DNA from: Glandiceps talaboti
Lineage: Eukaryota > Hemichordata > Enteropneusta > Spengelidae
Assembly (NCBI RefSeq): GCF_964340395.1
Contig: NC_135555.1
Coordinates: 7,906,431-7,968,430 of the forward strand
Length of the DNA: 62,000 bases
Direction: 5' to 3'
A model generated the notes under the pieces. The model was not told where the DNA came from, did not search any database, and worked only from the letters and a program-made list of their open reading frames with translations. A program made the translations under genes and the position numbers. Shown one piece after another: positions 36,201-46,700 of the stretch; positions within the stretch are counted from its first letter, which is position 1; the number at the start of each line of letters is the position of its first letter.

Positions 36201-37545
36201 CACTACAGCTTGCATAACTTCTATAAGGCTTTCTTGTACCAAGGTTATGTTCAACTTCTATAGGGTTGAAGTAGGGGTTGGGAGACATAAATGTAGTGGT
36301 AACTGGAGGTGGGGAGTTACAAAGTACCTGAAGCAGCTTCTTGAGGGCTAGCAGTCAGCTGTGGGTGGGGGTTGGAGTAAATAATTACCTGAAGCTGCTC
36401 CGTGAGGTCTAGCAGTCAGCTGTGGGTTGATGGTGACAGTTTCATCAATAAAGTTAAGTGAGGCACAGAACAGACCAGACAATGCATTAACTAACTCCTT
36501 CCAGGACTCATCAATGCTGTACAGAAAAATAAATCATTTGAAACACTTCAGTATTATAAGAATAATACATTGAAAAAAAAACACATGACAATATAAGGAA
36601 TGCTATGACAGGGTGCCCTCACACATCAGTTCACCCCTTTCATGTTTGTATCAAAACTGTACCCTTTCTAGCATTTGCAACCAGATCTGGTTGGATCCAA
36701 TTACATATAGGTAAGTAATAAAAGGTGTTAAAATGACCATGATGTCAGAAGGGTGGGGCATAAATCTTGTGAGTGTGAGGTTGCCATCAAAGTTCTTAAG
36801 ATTATTAAAGATTACTACAGTTGGATAGAACAAACCAGTAAGGGTGGAGTGAGATGACATATTTTACCATAGACCCTACACAGGTCTATGAATCAATTTG
36901 AAGCTAATTTTTGTTCAATGAATATTTTCTTCCGATTCATCATTTATATGCTCATTATGCTTGTTGGTACATCACTACACTTATCTTACAGATACCTGTC
37001 TATCTCAGTACTGCCACTGTCTTAACCAACTGACAGTGATGCTTTCAGAGAGAAAACTCTGGTTACATCACTTTGTGGTTACTTAACCCAGATTGTGTTA
37101 TCCATTTAATGACATTTCGTGATCTTCTTCATCTTCAGGTGTGGACAATAGTTTACTTTGTATATATCACTGAGACTGACACATGATGACACCTTCTCTG
37201 CAAATATTTTTGAATTCTTCCTAAATAGCAGAAGTAATAATGATGATGAAACCTTCCTGGGTTACCACTGAATTGAGATTACTTACTTCAAAGTATTTTC
37301 TTGAAACCATACATACAGCTCTGCACCTGGTGGGGCTGATATTATGGGATATCCCCATTTATCATGCCGCCAGTACCCCTGAGTAAGTGATAGATGGAGC
37401 TCCTGTACAGAGTACTTATTGATAATCTGCCCCAGTGACTTCGGAAATAAATTGTAATGGGCAACTGCAAAAAATGAAATGTAATGCAATGTAATATAAT
37501 ATAATGTAATGCAATGTAATGTAATTGTCATTGTTGTCGTCACTG

Positions 37546-37599
<54 letters not shown>

Positions 37600-38317
37600 A
37601 TCTGATTAAAATCCGATGTGGTGAAAGCGGCTAGATGTCCTTATTTACCTCCCACGTGGGAAGGCGGCGATCACTCCGAACAAAACAAACGTCACAACAC
37701 GATGAATAGAGGTAAATAAGGACATCTAGCCGCTTTCACCACATCGGATTTTAATCAGATTGCATCATCATCATCATCATCATCACTGGGGATAACTATG
37801 GATATATATACCTTTTTTTCTCAATAACGTTTATGAATATTTCCAAAAGTTACCATTTACTTTTATTTTCGATTCACAGCCATTTTCAAAAGATGCAGAA
37901 AAGAAGAGACGGTGATAAAGCAAGTTTCCATAGCAACATTAACAAATGGACAATTCTTAGTTGATAATATTGTTATACTGTACACCTTTAATCCCTATAC
38001 TGTCTGAATTATGTTACCCTATCCTGTGCGTAATGGCAAACTGGAAGATCGGATCATCACACGGGTATATAGTCATTTATTACTACATACAAACAAATGG
38101 GTGCAAATAGCTACATGTACTCACATGAGCTTTGGTCATGTATATCTATGTCCCACGTCGTCGTAAATTGGAAATGGGTGTAAACATGGCCTGAAGACAA
38201 GGGTTTGATATAAAGCTCTTCATCAAAATTATCCTGACTCCCGTTGCATACTTCGATCAGTAATAATGTTAGGAAAATTACTCTAATACCAGACCATCTT
38301 CGTCTCCAAACCGCCAT
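29823..38317 (-). CDS. PIGT: GPI transamidase subunit PIG-T, complete, 10 exons
   Basis: PIG-T is an ER-membrane subunit of the GPI transamidase complex, which cleaves a C-terminal signal on proprotein substrates and attaches the preformed GPI anchor. Ten exons splice in frame to about 622 residues (human about 578). The start MAVWRRRW is followed by a signal-peptide core ([14 protein letters not shown]). Hallmarks closely match human [120 protein letters not shown] and [20 protein letters not shown], which leads into the single C-terminal membrane helix. The lumenal part is expected to face the ER lumen. The C-terminal tail is longer and richer in Lys and Glu than in human. It is convergent with the cadherin and divergent from the JARID2-like gene. 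Confidence 0.96.
30366..30530. repeat. Foldback plus tandem copies in PIGT intron 9
   Basis: AGTCTAGAGGCTATCCA (about 30369) pairs with TGGATAGCCTCTAGACT (about 30452). GAAGAGCCTATAGACTA then repeats twice in tandem. Confidence 0.7.
31433..31735 (+). repeat. About 48-bp tandem repeat in PIGT intron 9
   Basis: Six diverged units carry GAAATTTGGAGGGAAATTCA, CCTAGGAACTACAGACTACA and ATGTTCT. Confidence 0.85.
31818..31898 (-). CDS. PIGT: PIGT exon 9
   Basis: Acceptor TGATTTCAG, donor CCAAG|GTCAGT, phases fit both neighbours. It encodes [16 protein letters not shown], a variable lumenal region. Confidence 0.85.
32455..32620 (-). CDS. PIGT: PIGT exon 8
   Basis: Acceptor TTGTTGACAG, donor TCAG|GTGTGT. 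It encodes [40 protein letters not shown] and NIGFHI, matching the human block [20 protein letters not shown]. Confidence 0.94.
32970..33275 (+). repeat. TG/TGTA microsatellite region in PIGT intron 7
   Basis: Long GT tracts are interrupted by (GTAT)n at 33065-33100. The open frames here are simple repeats. Confidence 0.93.
33400..33600 (-). CDS. PIGT: PIGT exon 7
   Basis: Acceptor TTTTGCAG, donor CCAG|GTGAGA. It encodes [20 protein letters not shown] and [20 protein letters not shown], strongly conserved with human. Confidence 0.94.
33860..34190 (-). pseudogene. Tandem pseudo-copies of the PIGT exon 6 3' end
   Basis: On the minus strand, 34056-34138 repeats AAAACATGGACTGGTCAACA, TGATAGGAATGAAAT and the donor ATG|GTAGGT, about 139 bp from the real donor. 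An in-frame TGA replaces the Trp codon of MKWTE. A further, more decayed copy lies at about 33895-34005. Confidence 0.75.
34195..34351 (-). CDS. PIGT: PIGT exon 6
   Basis: Acceptor TATTGACAG, donor CACTATG|GTAGGT. It encodes [17 protein letters not shown] and [15 protein letters not shown], aligning to the human YAIYDLLD and LNIQLKWKR blocks. Diverged copies of its 3' end follow in the intron. Confidence 0.9.
34745..35044 (-). CDS. PIGT: PIGT exon 5
   Basis: Acceptor CTATTACAG; the donor is taken as CTACAG|GTCAAT, which keeps phase 0 and joins to TSNPIQL. It encodes [47 protein letters not shown] and [10 protein letters not shown]. The donor is the least certain boundary in this gene. Confidence 0.88.
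35222..35506 (+). repeat. (TGTA)n microsatellite in PIGT intron 4
   Basis: About 60 TGTA units are broken once by TACATTG near 35371. The repeat accounts for the Cys-Met-Tyr-Val and Ile-His-Thr-Tyr frames. Confidence 0.95.
35762..35871 (-). CDS. PIGT: PIGT exon 4
   Basis: Acceptor CATGGCAG, donor TCTAAG|GTAAGT. It encodes [20 protein letters not shown] and KKLLPCDSK, nearly identical to the human block. Confidence 0.95.
36301..36352 (-). pseudogene. Tandem duplicate of the PIGT exon 3 3' end
   Basis: On the minus strand CACAGCTGACTGCTAGCCCT, then CAAGAAGCTGCTTCAG|GTACTT, parallels the real exon end CCACAGCTGACTGCTAGACC and GCAGCTTCAG|GTAATT. The acceptor-like CCCACCCACAG precedes the duplicate, so it could act as a small extra exon. 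Confidence 0.6.
36389..36516 (-). CDS. PIGT: PIGT exon 3
   Basis: Acceptor CTGTACAG, donor TTCAG|GTAATT. It encodes [20 protein letters not shown] and [20 protein letters not shown]. The final part is duplicated downstream at 36301-36352. Confidence 0.92.
37287..37464 (-). CDS. PIGT: PIGT exon 2
   Basis: Acceptor TTTTTTGCAG, donor TTGAA|GTAAGT. It encodes [43 protein letters not shown], all matching human PIGT in order. Confidence 0.95.
37546..37786. repeat. (ATC)n microsatellite split by an insertion
   Basis: ATC units run from 37546 to 37598 and resume at about 37763-37786, interrupted by the palindromic element at 37599-37761. Confidence 0.88.
37599..37761. mobile_element. Perfect-arm palindromic MITE in PIGT intron 1
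   Basis: Arms 37599-37651 and 37709-37761 are exact reverse complements over 53 nt, starting AATCTGATTAAAATCCGATG. The 57-nt centre contains CCCACGTGGG and the whole element is 163 bp. Exact arms suggest recent insertion into the ATC repeat. The superfamily is unclear. Confidence 0.85.
38125..38317 (-). CDS. PIGT: PIGT exon 1 (start, signal peptide)
   Basis: ATG at 38317-38315 lies in AAAATGGCGG and gives [20 protein letters not shown], then [18 protein letters not shown] and FQFTTTWD. The donor is CTCAT|GTGAGT, phase 1. The open frame continues upstream without an ATG, so this start is preferred. Confidence 0.93.
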
Positions 38318-39112
38318 TTTGTCAAATAAAGTCTTTGCCCACAATGCATTTCGATAGGATTTGTACTTCCCTTTACTTTCTAAATCACTTTCCGGTAAAT
38401 GGCTACGTTTTTCAAGAGTAGGCTGTTAATGGGATGATTTCATATCATTATGGCTACGAAATAGACACTTTTCCTGGTTTGAAGGTCGGTTTATGACTTG
38501 TTGTAAGTTATCACTTCTGACATGCGCACTACTCAAGTCGGCACATGTACAAAATGGCGGCGACAGTTGCAGTGTTATTGTGATGATCTGGTCGCACTTT
38601 TACCGTGCTACCGCCACTAGCAGCCCATCAGTTTGCTGTTCTGTAAGACGCGTGCAGGGAAAATCAAATGAGGACTAAAGTCAAGCAGGCCCAGCGTGGA
38701 TTACTATCAAAATAGGCCTGTTTTGGTGATGCAAACTTGTCGCGGCCATTTTTAAATCTGCTCATTATATGTAAAGGAGAACGGACCATCGAAGTGGATT
38801 ATAAACAATAGGTATCATGTAGCGGCAGCTGATAGTACTTGGTTTGCTTTCTTTGCTAATTGTGGTGGAAATTACGAGGAAGTTATTCCCCAGAACAAAC
38901 CACGGACGCTGTAGAAAAGTGTTTAAATTCGTATATTGTTTCCGTGTGGCCGCTTAGAATTGTCTGGATATTCACCGTGCACAGCTTCAGTGCGTTTTGA
39001 TCAAGTGATTGACAACTTGCAAGTGTTGAGTGAAGCTACTAAGTGTTCTATAAATTGCAAATTTCGGGTGGTATAAGCTGTTAGCTACGTCTATGGATTC
39101 ATGCTGGACATC
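38318..39112. promoter_or_regulatory. Bidirectional promoter between PIGT and the JARID2-like gene
   Basis: The two start codons face away from each other across about 0.8 kb. CAAAATGGCGG occurs on the minus strand over the PIGT ATG and CAAAATGGCGGC on the plus strand at 38550-38561. These match the YY1/TISU consensus, which marks transcripts with short leaders. No TATA box is evident. Promoter function is inferred from layout. Confidence 0.65.
38554..38583 (+). other. Short upstream open frame in a TISU-like context
   Basis: ATGGCGGCGACAGTTGCAGT opens a nine-codon frame (MAATVAVLL) ending TGA. If transcription of the JARID2-like gene starts just upstream, this would be an upstream ORF in its leader. 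Confidence 0.35.
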
Positions 39113-39157
39113 ATGAGTACAGAACGCCCGAAAAGACAGATAGTCCAAAAGACTTTG
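39113..39157 (+). CDS. JARID2: First coding exon of a JARID2-like gene
   Basis: ATG at 39113 encodes MSTERPKRQIVQKTL followed by the strong donor TTG|GTAAGT. From memory of the human JARID2 N-terminus (MSKERPKRNIIQKKY), the MSxERPKRxIxQK pattern matches closely. JARID2 is a non-catalytic Jumonji/ARID protein that recruits and modulates PRC2. An in-frame ATG at 39101 would add MLDI; 39113 is chosen because it matches the human start. Human JARID2 also has a tiny first coding exon and a very long first intron, consistent with the lack of another exon here. Only 15 residues support the call. Confidence 0.6.
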
Positions 39158-40098
39158 GTAAGTACAACTTTCAATTTAAAAAATGTAACCCTGACAGGCC
39201 GTATTGAAATGGGTGGCGTCTGTGTCTGTATCTGTCACTTCTAATCGTCTGTCTCCATGGTCTTGCAATAACGAGAAACTTATTGATCGGCCATTCAAAT
39301 GCGTTGTGGTGACGTAAAACAGTATAGGAATCGCCGTCTTTTGAAAAAATTTCCTCGTCTATTTCCTTACCATATTTTGAAATTTCAAATTGCCGTTACA
39401 AACATTTGCATTTTTATTGACAATGTTCCAACCAAGTTGTCATGCACAAGGTTAGTTCGTGTCGATGTGTGTTTTTATATCGATCCATAACCTATTTGAG
39501 TTCAGGTCAGTCCAAGGCCAGCTGGCGTCACGTCTAGCTATTTTCAGTCAAGGTGATTTATCAATTCGACGTTATTAACGATAAAACGGTTGTGTTGAGT
39601 ATGCCAGGAAACGTTCACTTTCAAAGTCAATATTAGTGGATGGTTTCACATCATCTCAGGTGATGTCACACACAAGTTTAAAAGGTTTTATGAGAAAGAA
39701 TTGTAGAGAATATTTACTGTATATTTCGTTAATATTATATTAAAGATAAAATTGAAATGCGTATAGATAAAAAGTAATGAATGTCAAAACATCAATACAA
39801 TATAGTATGACTGAACTTTGAGTGGGCACAGCAGTTCACACCCCAGAATTAATGGCTTCAACCACTGAATGCAAACAATCCATTTATTTGTACTCTCAGT
39901 GTAATATCTATGAAGTATATCTCTAAAAAGGTCAAATGTGTTATAATTGCTATAATAGGGCGCAGAATAGCTGATTAGATTTTGCAGTTGCTGTTAAGTG
40001 CAGTCATCTAGTGGAAGTTACATGTTTTATGTGGTAGTGTTGAAAACAAGAAGTAACATTACTTTAACACTATAAATTAAAAGTTAAATATCTCTTGT

Positions 40099-40099
<1 letters not shown>

Positions 40100-40159
<60 letters not shown>

Positions 40160-40387
40160 TATGTATAATACATAATATATATTCACACATGCACACATAC
40201 ATTACATACATACATACATACACGCAACATACATATGCACATACATACGTACGTACGTACGTACATGTGTATGTATACACACACATACATACACACACAC
40301 ATACATTATCATATATACATATATACATAAATACACACATACAAACACACACACATATATGTGCGCACACACACACACAGATACATA

Positions 40388-40444
<57 letters not shown>

Positions 40445-40445
40445 T
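40100..40445 (+). repeat. AT then ACAT/CA microsatellite region
   Basis: (TA)n runs from about 40101 to 40155, followed by ACATACATAC and CGTACGTACGTAC tracts and then (CA)n to about 40440. Confidence 0.93.
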
Positions 40446-41619
40446 ATGTAACATGAGAACTATACCCATACGTGTACATGTACATTGCTATTTCTGTATC
40501 TGTCAACTTGGTAACACTAAAAGTATCACACCAAGTAGTATATACAATGTGTATATGTACAAATAATATATACATGTGTAAGTATGTAACTTATGCTTCT
40601 TGTCTTGTAGAAGACAAGCGTGGTTAATTGATGGGGTGCTAAAATGTTATAGGATATGGGATAATTGAAATATCTTTAATGTTGGAATAATCAACATAAT
40701 AAAATATCAGCATATGATTTGAGCTATATATTTGTTTCAAGAACAAATAGAATGATAGTTAGTTGCAGGTGATGTGGTCCTAGTCAAAAAGTACAACTTA
40801 TACCACAGAGTAGGACTGATAGGACTGCCATATGATACTAAGAAATGATCCAAGTCATAGGTGATTGTATGGTTCATGTCAAAACAACAACTTGTTTAAC
40901 TATGGAATCTGTCAGTCCAAGGATTGTTGACCAAGACAAAACTTTTGATCTGCTTGTGTGTTACAACCTGTGTTATTTGTTTGATCTACATCATAGTACA
41001 TTGGTACCCAGTTGATGATCATATTTGGTCATCAACTTGTGTGAGGAGTGTACATGTAAGGTATTGGAATATCACAAGTTCAAGTGATAATTGATTCTTG
41101 CTATTAAAGTTTAATACAGATAATGTGATTCATAGCAAAAACTGCACCTTTACATGTAATAGTTGCAATTCAAGGATGACATCGGAATGTAAGTGACTCT
41201 TGTGTAAGTCATATTTGACGCTGAAAAGCAACTCATTGATCATGAGGTTACAATTTATGGAGGGCATCGAAATATTAAAGTGTCAATTGACCCACATTAC
41301 GTCATGGGTGAGCTGAAAATTGTCGCAATTCATTGATGTATGGACCTGGAATATCTTAATAATTATTGACCCTTTGTCGCAGGTGGTGAAATTTTTACCA
41401 AAAACTTCACCTCATTGATTGCAATAGAGTGATTAAAATTGACCCTTGTAAATAGGTGAGGTGGTTTTTACTGAGAAGTATGACTTATCAATAGTTATGA
41501 TTTAACATTGCTTGGAGGATATAAAGGTATTATTTTTTTATTATAATATTTGAATATAGTGATAACTTGATTTAAGTGAGATGCTCTGTTCCTGAGTACT
41601 TTTTCATGTCAATATCAGC

Positions 41620-41940
41620 TATACACATGTACACTTGAACATCTGTAGAGAAACAAGTTACTACCAAACCAGAATGACTATAAAGTTTCAATTTGGATGG
41701 TTTTTGTTTTGTGTGACACAATGTTTTGTGGTACGAATTACTGAAAACAAACGAGAGACACCAGTGCTCAATTAGTATTACACATTGTATACTTTGTCTC
41801 ACTGTGAACACAAAGCAACATCACTGTCTGAGAAGATTCAAATACAGAACTGTTTATTTGTGTTCACAGTAGTAAGATAAAATGTAACAGTTTCATGTGC
41901 ATGCTCGCTATCAGTGACTGTGCCTATATTTTAGTTGTGT
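41620..41940. mobile_element. Inverted-repeat element, family C copy 2
   Basis: TCTCACTGTGAACACAAAG and TTTGTGTTCACAGTAGTAAG are the hairpin arms. GTTACTACCAAACCAGAATG upstream and GTTTCATGTGCATGCTCGCT downstream match copy 1. Confidence 0.65.
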
Positions 41941-43014
41941 AAGTGTGCGAAAAAATGTCTTTGAGATGTAACAAACATTGAGCCATTTACTTGAAAGTCT
42001 AGTGTTTCTGGTTTGATAATACCAGTAAACCCGGGGAAGGGATTCAAAATGATGTAAAAGTGGTTGAAAATTGTACACATTGTTTTGTTCTATGACTAGT
42101 GTGAAGAACAAAAGATAACAATGTCGGAGTCACTGTAATTCAGGGACTTGGATTGAATGAGTTCTTGATGAGCTAGAAGTTATTGGTTCTAATCTGTCTT
42201 CTGCAACACATACATGTAAGTCATGCAAAAGGTGTTAAGAAGGTCAAGGTAGTCCCATGTCCCTCAGTGCTGAACCAGTCAATCCAATCAGACAAAATAA
42301 TACATGGCTATCACCAAGAGATTTCAGTAGCGAGAATGAAAAATGATTGTTTCCAAGGACTGTAAATTTTTTTTATCTTTTTGACCCGTCCTTGACCAAA
42401 ATATGAATTATAAGCCCAAAGCCATCAGATCACTTAAAATACTCCTAGATTCAAGTCTATATTTACATAATTAACACATCTTCTCCTAAAATGTCAACAA
42501 TCTTGTATTTCATGAGAAAATACTCTTATTTGAAAATTTAGCATATTGCAATTATTCCATGTTTGTTAATGTCAGTATGTAGCTGCATAAATTAATTGTA
42601 TGGACATATTCTCAATATCCTTTCAATTTTCTCTTAATGAAGATACCAGATAGAATATAATTGAGTCATTACTAGGTGTCCAGGAAGCAGGAATTAATAC
42701 AATTAATCATTTTGATGTCAGAGAAAAAATAATTGTAAACATTTGAAAAAAAAACCTCTCACGACAATAATGACTGCCAATCTTTCCCTAATATTGCAGT
42801 GAAATTGCAAATTTCAGAATTGATTATTGAGGAATAATGGTAAATTGATTGGAAAGGATCGTATGTGATGTTATAAATGTAGTTGTCTCCTACAATTTAG
42901 TACTTCAGTTATTTTGTATTAATGTAGGATATATCACATATCTGTAGTTAATGAATTCAATGTAGCAGTTAGGTATATGTACCATATATATGGGATACAT
43001 TGGGTTGTGTAAGG

Positions 43015-43790
43015 ACTTACGGAGTAAATTATCACACCATCTAGAATCATGTTCTACAATTTTTAAATTATCGTGTAAACTATACTTCATGAATTCATGA
43101 TAGCAGGTACATGTTGTATTAGCTTCAAAAGTCCAGGCATTGTTGTCACTTACATGTACATGTATATACTCAACGATAGCGAACGGTTACATATAAAGCA
43201 GACCAATGACTGGACCTTTCAGACTAATATTGTATGGAATACCATTGTCATGGTAGAACTAGGGAGTAAATTATCACACCCTCTAGAATTGTATTCTGCA
43301 CAGTAATTTTAATAATACTTACACACATGAACCAGGTTAGCAGGTACATGTACATGTTGTAGGGGATACCATGGTCATGGTAGAACTAGGGAGTACATTT
43401 TCACACCTTCTAGAATCATGTTCTACAATTTTTAAGTGATCATGATGTAGGCTAGCTGTATAGTGTACATGTACTTCATGAATTTATGGTAGCAGATACA
43501 TGCTGCATGAGATACATGTACCATGGTTGTGGTAGGTCTATAGAGTAAATGGTTAAACTCTCTAGAATTGTATTCTGCGATACAGATCACATACAATGTA
43601 ATATAGGAGGTACTCATTTGAAAATATAATTGTTCATGGCGAGTTATAGTGTTTCCAATGTAAGTACGAACGATGAAGTACTGCAATATATTGATACACT
43701 ACTGGACTTGTTCTGATGCTACAGTGCTTCCAATCGAAGTATGAACGATGAAGTACTGCAACATATTGATACACTACTGAACTAACCCTG
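43015..43790 (+). repeat. Degenerate long tandem repeats
   Basis: AGGGAGTAAATTATCACACC, then TCTAGAATCATGTTCTACAA recurs in changed form near 43018, 43262, 43389 and 43541. A separate 72-bp duplication (ACGATGAAGTACTGCAACAT) spans 43658-43790. Confidence 0.7.
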
Positions 43791-46700
43791 ATGCATTGAT
43801 ATAGATTTAGCTATATAGTAGTCGCAACATTGCCTACACAGTGGCAAAATTGAATAACAGTTTACTTGATTTCGGCACTGAACGGGGCCGGTACTCCTTA
43901 CACTCTTTGTCATTACTATCTCATTGGTCATTCAATTGTATGCCTTGATTCAACAAAGACACAGCATTACCGGTACATTCAGATATTCAAGGTTTCTTAC
44001 ACTTACAGGGAAGTGTCTATATGATCAACCATGCATCATTGCAATAGGAAAGAGTACAATGTTATATGCATAATTGATAAATGAGATCTGTACACAGACT
44101 GGCATATTATCAAAGACGACACATAAAACCAGTCTATTACTTCAATTCATTACCTTTTTTTATCATCTTGAATAATTTTTGCATCATTTACAAGTCAAGA
44201 TGTCTGAATGTATATGTACAATTGATGTACTGTTACTGTGTTAGTCTAGCACTATATGTGTAGGCAGGTTGTCTGCTGTCTTTCTCTCTGCGTATAGTCA
44301 AAAAAACAAATTCTAGTACTGAAAATCTTGCTAAATCTCCTACTGGGGAAAGGATGAACAGTGCATGTCGGTAGTAATCCATCACACACTGATAAGTGGT
44401 TGTGCTTTGTTACTTCATTCTGTTTATACTACAAACTCAAGCTCCCGTTAAAATCATGTTAGAATGCAATAATGTTGCCACGTTTATATCAATGCTCCAA
44501 TAGCATTAAATTATCGCTGTCGGTGAGAATGTCATGCTAGAGAAAGCCATTTGACTATACGGTGGGGAGAGAGATTATATAGAATGAGCCCACACACATA
44601 GTTCTAGACTAACACACTGTGTACTTGTCTGACAAAAATGGGAGACAGCTAGAATTTAAATATTTTTTATAGTACCATGAATTATTGAGTCATTGTAGTC
44701 AATCCTTTTCATTACCAAAAAATCCTACCATTAAGTGATGGCTGTTTGCATCATTGTATGGATTGTTAATACCAGAGTGTTACCATGGAAACTTTGGAAT
44801 TTTAGTTAAACCTGGATAACATGTATGTTTTGCATTGCAATAGGAATATATAACTATTTTGGAAACATACTAATACGGATGGTAAATGTCTTTTGGTGGT
44901 GTATTAGTTTTATGTGATTGATGTCTGTTAGCATGTCAAAAGAATAATTAACAAAATTGTATTTCTGGTTTGCATGATTGCTTATGTCACCAATCGTCCT
45001 TGGCTGATGCAGCGTAACCTTGGCAACTAGAAAAATTGTAATTAACTCATTGTTCCAAGAATCATGTGGATGACAAAATATAGTCATTTTGGAACAGAGA
45101 GTGTGAAGTTATCGGTGTACATACATGTATACATGCAATCCTGATCCATCTATTGCAAGTCTTAATTGATCATGCAATATGGCACAGTTTCAATCATTGT
45201 CGGTTCAAAAAGTCTCACAAACCGATGGAATATAATGTCCACTATATGCTCTCATGTGTAATTGGTTTGTGAGATTTTACACACTAGAATGTATATATTG
45301 CAGTGACTGTATGAAATACTCGTAGAGAAATAAAAAAGTCACAATATTGTTTCCAACTTTCCATGCCAACGTGATTATATTTTGGCCATCTCATTATCTA
45401 CATCATGATAATAGTTATCTTGTTTTTGGTAAATTTATTGTGTCTGTTTTAATAATATACAATATGCATATAGATAGTAGACATATATTTAGAATTTAGA
45501 CCTAATATTGTTTCAAAGCATTTTCAGTATAAAAAAATATATGATTGTGTAAAACTTAGAGTAAAGTACGGGTAATCGTGATATTGTGATTGTGAGTGCA
45601 GTCATGTGTCCCTTGTTTAAACCTCGATTTATAGTGAGCACAAATGCCATATGAGGGGCACTGCTTGGAACCACAAATTCTGCCCGACATCAAAGGAATA
45701 TAAACTGTACATCTGGTCAATAACCATGATACTCAATCATGTGAGCTGACGTTTTTAGTAGAAAGCTGAACATTGATTGTTATATTTCTAACCGAATATT
45801 ATAAGAGAATTGGTTTAGTATAGCCAATGGGGAAAGCATAGTAATCACAATTTACTTAGACAGATTGCTATAAATTGGTAAGACTTCCAAACAGTAAAAG
45901 TCTTGTATGATAGGTGATACTCCGTTAATTTAGCTGTCAGCTTTATACAGTGAACGGTAAACTAGAAGTCTTGTTTTTGGCTTCTTACGACTGTGGTAGA
46001 GTTTCCAATCGAATAGACCTGTACATGTACATGTACATATAGTGGGTTTTGCAGTCTGATGTACGATGTTACATGTGGCAGCTGAGCCAATGATTTTGGT
46101 GGCAAGCCTACATGTACATGTTGATGACAGGGGGAGGGAACAAACATACATGTACATGTACATTTTACCTGCCTGAATACAGATCTCGACATTTGAAGAA
46201 AAAAAAACATGACATAAAAAACATAAATTTTGGCAGATTATTTAAAACGTAAAGTAATAATAATTTTACCATTACATACACATATTTGATTGTTCTAATG
46301 CAAGTCCAGTCTTTGGTAGTTAATATTGTGTAATAAACTATAATTGTAGTAATATCATTTTAAATGATAAATAAAAACCTACCTATATTTAGTATAGAAT
46401 TGTATTCAATGACACAGTTTACTACTAGTACAAGAAGCCGATGTAGTTTTGATTTTATTTCCTCCCCTCCTGATACTGCTAAGTTCTGAAACTGTGGCAA
46501 AAACACGGAAATGATGTAAGTTTAGCAATTTTCTAGTCCAATGAGCTGACAGAATCCTTTGCACAGTCTGTTATCAAGCCATTATATTTCGGTAATGGCT
46601 GGCATAAATCTCGTAGTAGGCAACTTTTAGCTGAAACGTTGGCTGATGAAGTGGTATTCATTTGGGACATTACCCAACAAGAGAAAATTACTCACTGTGT

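Noticed and set aside
38315-38344. Upstream extension of the PIGT start (WAKTLFDK)
   Set aside because: It would need a non-ATG start; the ATG at 38317 gives a proper signal peptide.
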